Positions 18,355-27,714 of a stretch of 64,000 nucleotides of DNA are shown in pieces; position 1 is the first letter of the stretch; each line of letters begins with the position of its first letter. This DNA is from Paramoeba atlantica (lineage: Eukaryota > Discosea): positions 124,001 to 188,000 of the forward strand of contig CDRNVI010000034.1 in NCBI GenBank assembly GCA_977017575.1. Reading direction: 5' to 3'. The position numbers were made by a program, and so were the translations under genes. The notes below the pieces were generated by a model. The model saw nothing but the letters and a program-made list of their open reading frames with translations. It did not search any database and was not told the DNA's origin.

Positions 18355-19249
18355 TAGGCTCTTCGTTAAACGCGGTGGTTGTTTTCAACTTCGAAGTCCC
18401 TCATGCTGCGCGCTTCGCGTTGAAAACTACCACCGCGTTTAACGAAGAGCCTAAAAAAGAAAATTCGGCCTGGAAAGCTGAAGAAAACACAAGGATTCTA
18501 GCGAAAATTAGCCGATTTTCGGGCAAAAATGGGGTGATTTTTGCGTATTTTTGCTCTCAGAGCACTAAATCCGATATTTGCGTGTGAGAAATCACTCGTA
18601 GGCGTGAATGAAAGCCTACTGAACGTATTGGGTAGAGAATGCGACTCCAACCACATCATTCTTTTGACATAAAAAGACCCCTTTAGGTCCGAAAATTACT
18701 TTTCCGCACTTTTTGGTCAAAAATAGGCCATTTTGGGAGGCGTGCAACGGCTAGAAGAAGGGGTATCTGGCGAAAACGACAGTGTAGAAGGCTAATGTAG
18801 GTCCCAAACTATCAAAATACAATAGGGAAAAAAATGTTGAAAAAATATTTTTTTTACGATTTTTTTCGCCCAGTTGAATTTTTTTTCAATTTTTTTTCGA
18901 AAAAATCCGAACTTGGCGGACCCGTCCTGCGGATACGCGGGGGCGTCACCCCCGGGTAGGGGGGTGGGAAATGCGCGCCAAGACCCCGGCTACCCTTTCT
19001 GCGTTTTTTTTTCGAAAACTGATTTTTTCGAAAAAATTTGCTCGACCATGACCCCCCCCCCTGGACCCCCCTAGACCCCCCCCCCTGGACCCCCCCTAGA
19101 CCCCCCATTTTTTTCAATTTTTTTTTTCAGTTTTGGTCCACCCGGGCCCCCTATTTGATTTTTTTCTTCTATTATATTACTGTGTTCCTCTTTATATTTT
19201 CATTGTTCAATAATCGAGGGTAGAGCGGTAGTTATACAACCACCGCAAT
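18355..19249. mobile_element. R1 element, copy C (complete)
   Basis: Runs from the foldback hairpin (18355-18454) through the same body as copies A and D to the GTAGAGCGGTAGTTATACAA plus CCACCGCAA hairpin end, 895 bp. It is inverted relative to copies A and B. The G/C-tract section (19050-19110) reads CCCCCCCTGGACCCCCC repeatedly. Confidence 0.8.
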
Positions 19250-19499
19250 GTGTATGCATACAATTGTGACATTGTATGCTTGGGGATGACTTTGGGCTTA
19301 GCAGATAACGCACGCGGAGGGCAGCCTGTCACTCTGAGTCGCGTAGGTAAAATTCGGGGCGATTGGGGACCGCTTACATCCAATACTTCGAATATTTGTT
19401 GGAGAGCTGTGCGAAGAGTGCCTTGTGCTTGTGGCTTAGGGATGTTTGAGATTCGAATTAATTTGAAAACTGTACTCTTCCGTCTAATTGAGACGCAAA

Positions 19500-19745
19500 G
19501 TGAGGAAATATTTTTCCAAAATCGACTCCTAAACCGTATTTTGAGTTGGGACCTCAGTTACCATTCTACTACCATTCTACATTTTTTCGATCAAGCGTGC
19601 CTCATACCCTACCTGGTGAGGTACCAAAAGAGGTCCAAATTTGGGGGATCGTTAAACGCGGTGGTAGTTTTCAGCGCGAAGCGAACGTCATGAGTGAGTT
19701 CTACGTTGAAAACAACCACCACGTTTAACGAAGATCCTAAAAAAG
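19500..19745. repeat. Diverged R1 pieces with foldback copy
   Basis: TTTTTCCAAAATCGACTCCT and CGTATTTTGAGTTGGGACCT resemble the R1 body near 13605-13655. At 19643-19740 lies a foldback copy whose outer arms have changed (GGGGATCGTTAAACGCGGTG / ACGTTTAACGAAGATCC), still followed by AAAAAAGAAA. Confidence 0.6.
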
Positions 19746-19804
19746 AAATTGAGCCACCTTGTATAAATACTTAATCAACTGATTACAATTTTTGTATTCG
19801 AAGT

Positions 19805-20563
19805 CTATATATTAGATTCGTCTAGAAACTTCGGAAAATCAGTTCTCTTTATCCTCCCTTCAAGCTCTGCATTATCAGACAGTGTTAATTCCTTTAATTT
19901 AGAAGGTAGACAATCTAAGTGTAACAAACCTTCAAAGCTATTTTTATGGAGCGCCAAGGTTGTTAGGGTGGATGGGAGGCAACACAGATTGGGGGTCCCG
20001 GTAAAAGCATTGCATCCTAGTGCAAGAATCCGAAGTGTGGGAGGCAGGTGGCTTAACTCAATGTTCCCCGAGAGTCTATTGTCCGATAGATACAGCTGTA
20101 TCAAGCTTTTGGGTAGACGTGTAAGGTCTATTGACCCGGTGAAAAGGTTGTTGGCAAAATGACCCGTCATAGTTGCAGGCGGCAACTCATCAAGATGCAA
20201 CTCCCCGGTTAGCTGATTGAGAAAAATGATTATCTCAAGAACGGAGTCAGGGAGATGCTTCATGCTGAAGAACCCGTTCAGAGACTTATGACCCCAAAAA
20301 AGCTTTGATACTTTATTTCGCTGATCACATACCACCTGCTTCCACTCACATGCAGGTGTGTTGGTATTCCAAGAGGGATGGGTATTTCCTATATCCTTGA
20401 TAAATTTTGCAAGCTCGTATTCTTGCGGGACGTTGGCACCACGAATCCGACCAGCACGTGCTATAGACGTCGAAGGAATATCCTCATCTATGCACAAAAT
20501 ATGTGAAAAGAACGCGTAAGTCATAATAAAATCTAAAGCATGAAACAACGAAAGATTAGACAA
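19805..20563 (-). CDS. LRR family protein 5
   Basis: 252 codons. A signal-peptide-like leader (M-T-Y-A-F-F-S-H-I-L-C-I, from about residue 14) precedes I-A-R-A-G-R-I-R-G-A-N-V-P-Q-E-Y-E-L and then N-T-H-P-S-W-N-T-N-T-P-A-C-E-W. The cap is C-E-W-K-Q-V-V-C (Gln for Gly). Six repeats follow, the last with N-A-E-L-E-G-R-I, the 24-residue variant. The second repeat (L-P-P-A-T-M-T-G-H-F) is irregular. No anchor. Confidence 0.88.
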   Translation of the reverse strand: MSNLSLFHALDFIMTYAFFSHILCIDEDIPSTSIARAGRIRGANVPQEYELAKFIKDIGNTHPSWNTNTPACEWKQVVCDQRNKVSKLFWGHKSLNGFFSMKHLPDSVLEIIIFLNQLTGELHLDELPPATMTGHFANNLFTGSIDLTRLPKSLIQLYLSDNRLSGNIELSHLPPTLRILALGCNAFTGTPNLCCLPSTLTTLALHKNSFEGLLHLDCLPSKLKELTLSDNAELEGRIKRTDFPKFLDESNI

Positions 20564-20608
20564 TAGGAATCAGTGATCAAATACAAAGGGAATATTACAA
20601 AAGTGTTT

Positions 20609-20780
20609 TAGATCCCCCCTTAAGCGCACCCAGTCAGACCTCCGTTTAAGCGCACATACAACAAACATGTATAGTTGAGCTGCAGACTCCAAGCGTTTTT
20701 TATGTTGTGATTCAGACGCCTCCGTTTAAGCGCACTTTTCACGAGAAACGAGGTGCACTTAAACGGAGGGGGGGACAGTA
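20609..20780. mobile_element. MITE, 172 bp, TA-flanked
   Basis: The right end, read inward, is TACTGTCCCCCCCTCCGTTT then AAGTGCACC. The left is TAGATCCCCCCTTAAGCGCACC. Inner copies of CCTCCGTTTAAGCGCAC lie near 20640 and 20722. No coding content. Confidence 0.6.
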
Positions 20781-20837
20781 CTAGAAAAGAAGGTCAGTGT
20801 AGAACATCTCTTCGTCCTGTTTTTGTCCTTACTGTGT

Positions 20838-20945
20838 TACAGGGTGGAAAATCGTATGTCGACAAAGTCGTGTTAATTTCTGGGATTAGCATGACTTTTG
20901 TTGACGCAACGTACTTTTGTTGACACATAACTTTCCCTCCCCGTA
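20838..20945. mobile_element. Small MITE related to the one at 43870
   Basis: Bounded by TACAGGGTGG and CCCTCCCCGTA. It shares GTGTTAATTTCTGGGATTAG and ACTTTTGTTGAC with 43870-44001, where the same motifs form inverted arms. Confidence 0.5.
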
Positions 20946-21438
20946 CTCCGTTCTTGAATGTTTCTTCACTTGTTTTTCAGTAATCCAAGGCAGGGTGGCT
21001 GTTATGACGTTACGTTAGAACCTCCGCAATGTCGCTTAATGGACACTATGCAATCTTAGTTAGCGTCAGTTCGTGTCAGTCAGAACGCGATCGGAACTAT
21101 GCGTACGTTTTCGTGGCATGCCGGAGCAAGTTCGCGCGTATCAAGACTGGCAAGGTCAGGGTGCCCAGTTGACATCGGATGATAGGACTTAGCGATACCA
21201 GCCTCCCGAGCTAGGCCCAGCGATAGGAAATGGGGGGCCGCGGGTAGAAGTTCGCAAAATTTCGGGGAAAATACACCTATTTCTGTTGCATAGCGAGGCG
21301 GAAAGGTAAAAAAGTAGAGGAAAAATATTTATCTCTGCAAAATATGGATAACTTTACAGAAAATTGCAAGTTTCAAAAACAGTTTCTTTGTCAACACTGA
21401 AAAAAAGGATTAAAGGGCGGGAAACGTATTCTTAGGTG
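20946..21438. other. No recognised feature
   Basis: Mixed-composition intergenic sequence with no coding frame and no repeat shared with the rest of the window that I could detect. Confidence 0.4.
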
Positions 21439-21894
21439 CTACGTAGCTCTACGGGGGCTCTCAAATGCGATGTTACCACTCCCTGTATGATAAAGGAAAA
21501 AATATAAAAGTAAGCTCCGATGGTCCAAAAAACTACATTTTTTTTTCAAAAATCCATTCCAAAAATTTCTGTCAGTGCCAGTCAGAGCCAACTGAAATAG
21601 AAGTAAGGAAAGATCGATACCACCTGAAAGCACGTTCCTGGAAAGCCTTAGTTCTCTCATACTTGCTGGAAGAGGAGAAAAGTCGACACTCCCCTCAAGC
21701 ATGTTGCCTTTTAAATATAGATCACGCATTCCATGAGATAGAAGGTTTAATTCTAACCCACCGGTAAATCTGTTGCTCAATAGAAACAGATCTCCAATCT
21801 TCTGCGGCAACGTAGTGAGTAAAACCCATCCTGAAAAGCATTTTACTTCTATTTGAAACCGATCCTGATAGCCTCTTTCACGTCCATTCGCCAT
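21439..21894 (-). pseudogene. LRR family fragment, both ends lost
   Basis: 151 codons. About four repeats survive (L-P-Q-K-I-G-D-L-F-L-L-S-N-R-F-T-G-G; L-P-A-S-M-R-E-L-R-L-S-R-N-V-L-S). The N cap is absent. The C-terminal part reads into R1-like sequence (AAAAAATATAAAAGTAAGCTCCGATGG at 21497-21523). Inference: a family member truncated by rearrangement or R1 insertion. Confidence 0.8.
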
Positions 21895-21960
21895 ACGTAG
21901 TGGGCAAAAACAAAGGCCACCTCCTAAACCACATTATCGACCCTATTACCCGGTACTGTC

Positions 21961-22700
21961 TTAGCCTTCGACCAAGACACCCAGCGATTCCTGCCACGAC
22001 CTACTCCTCAACATCGCCTTAAGATAGCGCGACAAGAAAAAACCACAATGAGAGAGCGTGTAGTACGGCGTCACACGTGGGAACAAAACCAGAGAATCAC
22101 GAGGGCCTGATTTTTTTACTTTCTTCTTTTCCTCCTCCTCCTCCCCTTCCCAGTGTGAACCCGAGGGTGGTTTCCAAGGTGCACCGTAGCGCTGGTGCGT
22201 ACGAAGAGGTCCGAACGAGCTCCCGGAGCGAAGTCGAAATATCAAGACCCGCTGGAGTCGAAGCGCGACCTCCCACTTCCCCCGGTGAAGCGCCAAACAG
22301 GCACACTCCTCCAAGAGCAGCGGGGAGAAATAGGTGGGAACAATTTCAAAGTGAAATTCTTTTACGGAAGAAGTAGGACCCATAGGCCCTGTACTGAAAG
22401 TAAAATGTTGCGAAAGCAACAGGAGCGCATTCTCCCAGTCTCCCCTTTGTAAGGTTCGTGTAAGGAACATATCGGGAAGATAGTGAAGAATCGTAGGGAG
22501 AAAAGAATTTGAATTTTCTTGTAAAAGAAAATCCAAGTTCTTTTTGTTTTGGCCCTCGTGAGGGTTTGGTCGGTTCGAAGTCATGTTTGAAGAGAAACGT
22601 TGATGCTTCTCTTTTTTGTGGAACTCGTGAGAGGTTGTCGTGTTGGGCTTACCGCGTAAAGAGGGATAGGTGCGTGCGTAGATTTGAAAAGCACGGTGCC
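21961..22700 (-). CDS. PPR-like protein, C-terminal part (other frame)
   Basis: Continues the 22581-24839 gene after a frame change. It contains F-L-T-R-T-L-Q-R-G-D-W-E-N-A-L-L-L-L and L-A-L-H-R-G-K-W-E-V-A-L-R-L, two further G-x-W-x-x-A-L helices. It ends S-W-Q-E-S-L-G-V-L-V-E-G. The frame is open up to 22881, but sequence upstream of about 22700 is better explained by the other frame. A run of six As (minus strand, about 22615) is a candidate for the indel. Confidence 0.6.
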
Positions 22701-24839
22701 ATAGCAGAGGCTGGGGGAGAGGAGTAACGCGATCCATAGCACAGCGTGAAGATGCAGGGAAAGGGATTTTTTGTTTTCGACTAGAATGTATCCGTAGTTG
22801 CGCCAGAGCGTGAGAGTGGCACTCCAATGGCCACGCGCGCAAAGATGGAGAAAAGTGAGAGCTACGTAGGATTTTGTGCAATGGAACGTCGCTTTACACA
22901 GATTTCTGTGAGATTCTTCCCGATTCTTTGTTCTGAAAAATAGGTTTCTACGCCCCCGATGCAAAGAAGATTCAGAAGAAGTACTTTTCTTTTCGCTCAT
23001 ATTTGGGTGATTGACCTGTCGTGCGTTGGGTACACCATGGGAAAGATGAAGCAAATATTTTGTTGCAACGCTCAAAAGTGAGCCGGAAGAATCTTCGGTT
23101 TGATCTCTCACATCTGGCTTTTCGAGTGGTGTATTGCTTTCGTCATCCGGATCGGTGAGATATTCACCATCTGTGATTTGAACTTCAAGATTCAAAGAAT
23201 CAGTAGAAGAAGTGTGTTTCGTGTTTGAATCTTTTTTATTTTCTTTCCTATAAGCCATGAAGATAATCATACAGAGAGCGGGAACCAGATAACGGCTGCC
23301 TTTTCTTGTGCACGTAGCTAAAAGATGATTTAAAGAGAGTCTAACCTTCTTCTCATCCGGAACTTGTAACAGTAAGTGAATAAAACTGTGGAGCAAAGTG
23401 CTGGACGCCTTCGTCCTCAAAAAAATAGATTGCAGACGCCAAATCAAACCAAGGCTTGTTCTCGTTTCTGATTTCACTCCTTGGGAGACCTTTGTAGCGT
23501 TCTCCAGAGAGGATTGCCAAGAAACTGAATGAATTCGCGACAAAGCATTGAGAACTGTGATCCACATATTGTGTGACTTTACTAAAAGATTGCTATGTTG
23601 CGTTGTGCAGAATTTTCCCCTATCGTTGCCTGCCGAAGCTACGCGTACTATAGAAAAATAAAACAACAACAACTCAGAGAAGCGAACGGACCAGGCATGA
23701 CACATGTCTCCACATGAAAGAGGATGCTGATTGAGGGTAATAAAAGAGGCATTCGAGAAAACCCAGTCACACAGGAAGGATAGCAGCATGATCTCTCTGG
23801 AGCTGTTCGCAGTGCCTTTCAACGCCAATGTTGAAGAGTGCTGAAAAAAAGTTATAGCAGTGGGAAAACTTGGGAAATGTACCATCATCCACTGTAGAGC
23901 AGCTTCCCAAACACTCTTCGAAGGTGATGTTAGTGTTGTAGTGCTATGGTTAAAAATACCCTTGTTCGTCTTTACTTTATGATTTGAGTTCAATTGCGCG
24001 TCCCCTTGTCTTGAATCAAAAAGAGTGCTCCATACATTATGCAAAAAAGACCTTCGAAAACATGCCACTTCACATACTAGAAGACGGTGGCAGTTTTGTG
24101 CAATTTTGCTAATGGATCCTGAGTACCTTAAGTTAACGCCTTTCGAATTGTATCTCCTCAGACCGAAGAGAGCTTCGGAATCTGCATGTTGCAGGCAAAG
24201 CACTAAGGCCTCAAAATTGTTGAAATTACACAGTTGTCCTTGACGGGTACGGCGTAGAAGAATCTCAAAACATGTTTTCCACATGGGAGCATGTTCTGAT
24301 GAAGAACGTAAGACGCGACCCTCCGCGTCTTCTCCTTCTCGCTCAAATATCCTCAAATATTCGCCATTAAGAAAATCAGTTTTATCGCTTTTGATTTTGT
24401 TAATTGTTTTCTCAGGAAACGAGATGCCGAATTCGTTGTAAAATCTTGGAGAGACCATTTTCTCCAACCTTTCATGTACGAGCATGTACTTTTCGTATGT
24501 GTTCGGAATCCGTTCATGTAAAATCCATACGCTTCGGGTTCCTGTGCTGCGTGTTGCAAGGCGTATTCTTTGACTGCATTCCCGCCCAGCAATTGTTGAA
24601 TAAATTCTTCCAACTCCATATTTTGCAAATGAGTTGGAAAGGTTCCAATCATTTGTTTTAATATCGTGCTCAATTAATCTTTTCAAGATAACGTTGCTAA
24701 TGTCTGACAATGAAGAACAAGGGGCTCTGTCGCGAAGAGGCTCTTCGGTTGCGCGAAGGGCATTGTTGATGTCGTCAAGCAGAAGCTGAAAATACCCAGT
24801 ATACTTGTCGATGTTTTGAAAGACCCGAAACAGAGCCAT
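22581..24839 (-). CDS. PPR-like helical protein, N-terminal part
   Basis: 752 codons in one frame, alpha-helical throughout, not assigned with certainty. It starts M-A-L-F-R-V-F-Q-N-I-D-K-Y. The end holds F-L-H-L-C-A-R-G-H-W-S-A-T-L-T-L-W-R, an R-G-x-W-x-x-A-L-type helix pair common in kinetoplastid mitochondrial PPR-like proteins. The frame stops soon after, while the same style of repeat continues in another minus frame (21961-22700). The two frames overlap in 22581-22881, so one indel, natural or in the assembly, probably splits a single gene of about 960 codons. Confidence 0.7.
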   Translation of the reverse strand: MALFRVFQNIDKYTGYFQLLLDDINNALRATEEPLRDRAPCSSLSDISNVILKRLIEHDIKTNDWNLSNSFAKYGVGRIYSTIAGRECSQRIRLATRSTGTRSVWILHERIPNTYEKYMLVHERLEKMVSPRFYNEFGISFPEKTINKIKSDKTDFLNGEYLRIFEREGEDAEGRVLRSSSEHAPMWKTCFEILLRRTRQGQLCNFNNFEALVLCLQHADSEALFGLRRYNSKGVNLRYSGSISKIAQNCHRLLVCEVACFRRSFLHNVWSTLFDSRQGDAQLNSNHKVKTNKGIFNHSTTTLTSPSKSVWEAALQWMMVHFPSFPTAITFFQHSSTLALKGTANSSREIMLLSFLCDWVFSNASFITLNQHPLSCGDMCHAWSVRFSELLLFYFSIVRVASAGNDRGKFCTTQHSNLLVKSHNMWITVLNALSRIHSVSWQSSLENATKVSQGVKSETRTSLGLIWRLQSIFLRTKASSTLLHSFIHLLLQVPDEKKVRLSLNHLLATCTRKGSRYLVPALCMIIFMAYRKENKKDSNTKHTSSTDSLNLEVQITDGEYLTDPDDESNTPLEKPDVRDQTEDSSGSLLSVATKYLLHLSHGVPNARQVNHPNMSEKKSTSSESSLHRGRRNLFFRTKNREESHRNLCKATFHCTKSYVALTFLHLCARGHWSATLTLWRNYGYILVENKKSLSLHLHAVLWIALLLSPSLCYGTVLFKSTHAPIPLYAVSPTRQPLTSSTKKRSINVSLQT

Positions 24840-25127
24840 TCATGTATCATCTTATGTTACACTCCATTCTGTAGCTTTCTTTGAACCTCTCCACATTTTT
24901 CAAAGAGCCTTTTCAAAAAAATTAAGAAAAACATTTTGTTTCGCATTAAAAGTTATTTACACACAGACCTCTTTCATCGACATATTTGCCGTAATCTCAG
25001 CTCCATGCCCTTTTTCACCCATAAACCATGTACCATCTCTGTACTATATATCATTTCCACCCACCCCATCTCATCGCTCTTCTCGCCCCTTCATTCATCC
25101 CTCTCCCCTTTTTCCTCTCTTTTTACC

Positions 25128-27170
25128 TCACACGCTCTTCCCCCACCCCACCTCACCCTCTTTTTCCCCGACCCCCTGTCTTTCCTCTCTGTCCTTCCCC
25201 CTCCCCTCCCAGAGCTCTCTCAGCCGCTCCCGTGTCTCCCGGAGGTACGCCACCCCCTCCGGTACCCCACTGACGAAACACCCTGGGGTGGTTCGTCGGT
25301 TCCACCGGAACAAGTCCCGGGAGGCCTGGGAGGCGCTTTCCCTACGCCGGCCCTGTTCCTCCTCGGTAACGAGTCCCGTTGGGAGAGGGGAACCAAAGGT
25401 CCAGAGCCACTCCCCGGGGGTAAAGCATGGGAAAGAAGAATAAGAAGACAAAGAAGAAGAAGAAGATAAAGAAGAAGAAACAGACGAGTCTGTTCCGCTA
25501 ATCCTTTGTAATGGTGGATTACCCATAACAAAGGGAGCAGAAGAAGCAGAAACCGACGAATCGGTTCCACTCCTCTCTCGCAGTGATGGATTACCCCTAA
25601 CAGAGGGAGCAGGAGAAGTCGAAACCGACGAATCGGTTCCGCTACTCCTTTGCACGGCTGGGTTACCCACACTGGGGGGTGGAGACTCCCGGGTCGTACA
25701 CGGGAGCATGGCCCCCCGGTACGCGCTGCGGTACTCCACCCGTAGGGGCGTCCCGGGGGGGATGGCCCGGGTAGCGAGGAGACGGAGGTAGCGGCGGGTG
25801 TGGGGAGGGGGTTTGATTTTATTATGGATGTCCCGGTGAGGGGAGTGGTGGATTCGAGTGTCCCGGTTAGGGATGTCTATGGGGGTGTCTGTTTTAGGGG
25901 CTATGTCCCTTTGTTTGTCATATTTGTGGATGTTCGTTTGTTTATCCTTTTTATGGGTATTCCCTTTGAGTTGGACGTACACCAGTTGGACGTTTTGTGT
26001 TTTTTCACCTCCTGGGGGGAGGAGAGGTTGAAAAGGGGAGTGGAAGGGGGTTAAGGGGTTGCGGGGTAACCGAGGGGTAGTCGAGAGGAAGGGGCATAGA
26101 GCCACGTGGGAGGGTTGGAGGCTGGAGGGCAAGGTAAAAGTCGTGGGGGGAGAAGAACCGAGGTTAGGTTGGGGTAAATGAAAGACAAATTGACGTGCGT
26201 AGGCGTGGGCGTGGAGAAGAAGAGAGGAGTTCCACTTCAACGGAAGAGAAGCGGAAGCACATCCGCGCAGAAAAGATGGAGATGTGAACCATACAGGTTG
26301 ATGCATAGCAAAACACTCTGACCATAGCATATTCATGATGTCGTTGTTCCGGCAAGCTAGATAAAGATAGCGATCTTGGTCCACCTTTTCGAGCAAAATG
26401 GTTTCCAACGCCTGTCGTGCTTCTGTTTCGCCTAAAATGCGACCAACTGGCCCAAAGTACTCCTTTTGCGAGAGCTTTGCGTCAAATAGTGGTAGACCCT
26501 TACTTTGAATTGGAGTAAAAGCATTTTTCCTGGAAACTGATGGTACAACTAATAGGGTACTCCATGTAGAACGCCACATCGACTTGCTATACATAATGAA
26601 TGCGGTCAACAATAGTACCTCACGGCTGTATGCGATTTCGGTGTTTTGTACAAGAGGCAGACTGACGGAATTTAGCATACTTTTAACTTTGTCGGGGATA
26701 ACTGGAGAGCGAAGCACGTAAGGCACTGTAACAACGAAAGGACACAAAGAATCTGTAGAAGATTGATTAAGACGTACCTGCCTCTTATGGAATGGAATAT
26801 TAAGCAACGCCTCACCTCTACAAAATGACCGTCTGGCTGTGAATCGCGTTCCTCTAATTTTGATACTTTGTAGTCCAAGAGACATATAAAAAAGATGGTC
26901 CGAAGTACCACGCTTTGGATAAGGTTTAGGAAAGCTAATTGTCACATGTAACGACTGACCTACATTATTGAGAATGAATCGCTTATGTACAAGCTTGTAT
27001 TTCCGGAAGATTAGAATACAAAAACTCCCCCCTCCTTTAATATGCACAAAATTGTGCATAGAGCAGGTTCGTAAAGTGAAGCCCACGGGGGCAAATTTGC
27101 TTTTTTTTGTGATTTTGAGGTACGCGCTCGTATACAAGTAAATAAGAAGGTTGAAACCTATGAAAGACAA
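25128..27170 (-). CDS. SET-domain-like protein
   Basis: 680 codons. Residues about 105-135 (G-T-R-F-T-A-R-R-S-F-C-R-G-E-A-L-L-N-I-P) match the first SET strand pattern. Later R-Y-L-R-L-L-A-T-R-A-I-P-P-G-T-P-L-R-V-E then Y matches the closing part of a SETD3/Rubisco-methyltransferase-type SET fold. The helical insert between them is present, but I do not see an N-H-S motif, so catalysis is doubtful. The tail has three 23-residue repeats with S-G-T-D-S-S-V-S and a Ser-rich run. The first 50 residues include one possible membrane segment. Identification is moderate. Confidence 0.55.
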   Translation of the reverse strand: MSFIGFNLLIYLYTSAYLKITKKSKFAPVGFTLRTCSMHNFVHIKGGGSFCILIFRKYKLVHKRFILNNVGQSLHVTISFPKPYPKRGTSDHLFYMSLGLQSIKIRGTRFTARRSFCRGEALLNIPFHKRQVRLNQSSTDSLCPFVVTVPYVLRSPVIPDKVKSMLNSVSLPLVQNTEIAYSREVLLLTAFIMYSKSMWRSTWSTLLVVPSVSRKNAFTPIQSKGLPLFDAKLSQKEYFGPVGRILGETEARQALETILLEKVDQDRYLYLACRNNDIMNMLWSECFAMHQPVWFTSPSFLRGCASASLPLKWNSSLLLHAHAYARQFVFHLPQPNLGSSPPTTFTLPSSLQPSHVALCPFLSTTPRLPRNPLTPFHSPFQPLLPPGGEKTQNVQLVYVQLKGNTHKKDKQTNIHKYDKQRDIAPKTDTPIDIPNRDTRIHHSPHRDIHNKIKPPPHTRRYLRLLATRAIPPGTPLRVEYRSAYRGAMLPCTTRESPPPSVGNPAVQRSSGTDSSVSTSPAPSVRGNPSLRERSGTDSSVSASSAPFVMGNPPLQRISGTDSSVSSSLSSSSSLSSYSSFPCFTPGEWLWTFGSPLPTGLVTEEEQGRRRESASQASRDLFRWNRRTTPGCFVSGVPEGVAYLRETRERLRELWEGRGKDREERQGVGEKEGEVGWGKSV

Positions 27171-27289
27171 AACCTGGAAAAACCCGCATGTTCCTCATTG
27201 ACGTGGCGAAGAAAAGTACTTTGTCAAAATTAGTGAAGAACACACTTGGTCTCCATCGTGCGCTGCAAAATATTTTTTGCGCTACAAAA

Positions 27290-27600
27290 AATGAAAATTT
27301 TGAAAAAAATATTTTTCGAAATAACCCACCAGAAGGGGTAGCCGAGGTCTTGGCGCACATTTTTCACCCCCGTACTCGGGGATGACCCCCCCTGGTATCA
27401 ACAGCACGGGGCCATCAAGTTCGGTTTCTTCTGAGTAAAAAATTGAAAACAAAGTCAACTTGGCGAAGAACATGGCTTAAAAAATAGTTTTTCAAAATTG
27501 CTTAACCTATTGTATTTTGAGAGTTTGGGAACTGTACTAGCTTTCGACGCCGTTGTTTTCATAAGATAACTTTCTTGAAGCCGTGACACGTCTCCCGAAA
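27290..27600. repeat. Diverged R1 fragment
   Basis: Shares GGGGTAGCCGAGGTCTTGGC, CACCCCCGTACTCGGGGATG and TATTGTATTTTGAGAGTTTG with R1, in the orientation of copy A. Both ends are missing. Confidence 0.65.
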
Positions 27601-27714
27601 TGACGCCCCAAAAATATAGGTGTCGTGGCAAAACCTGGCAAAACCCGGCAAAGCTTAACAGGTTTCAACCCTCTAACTATCTCTTTATATAATAATAATA
27701 AAAAAGAAATTTAT

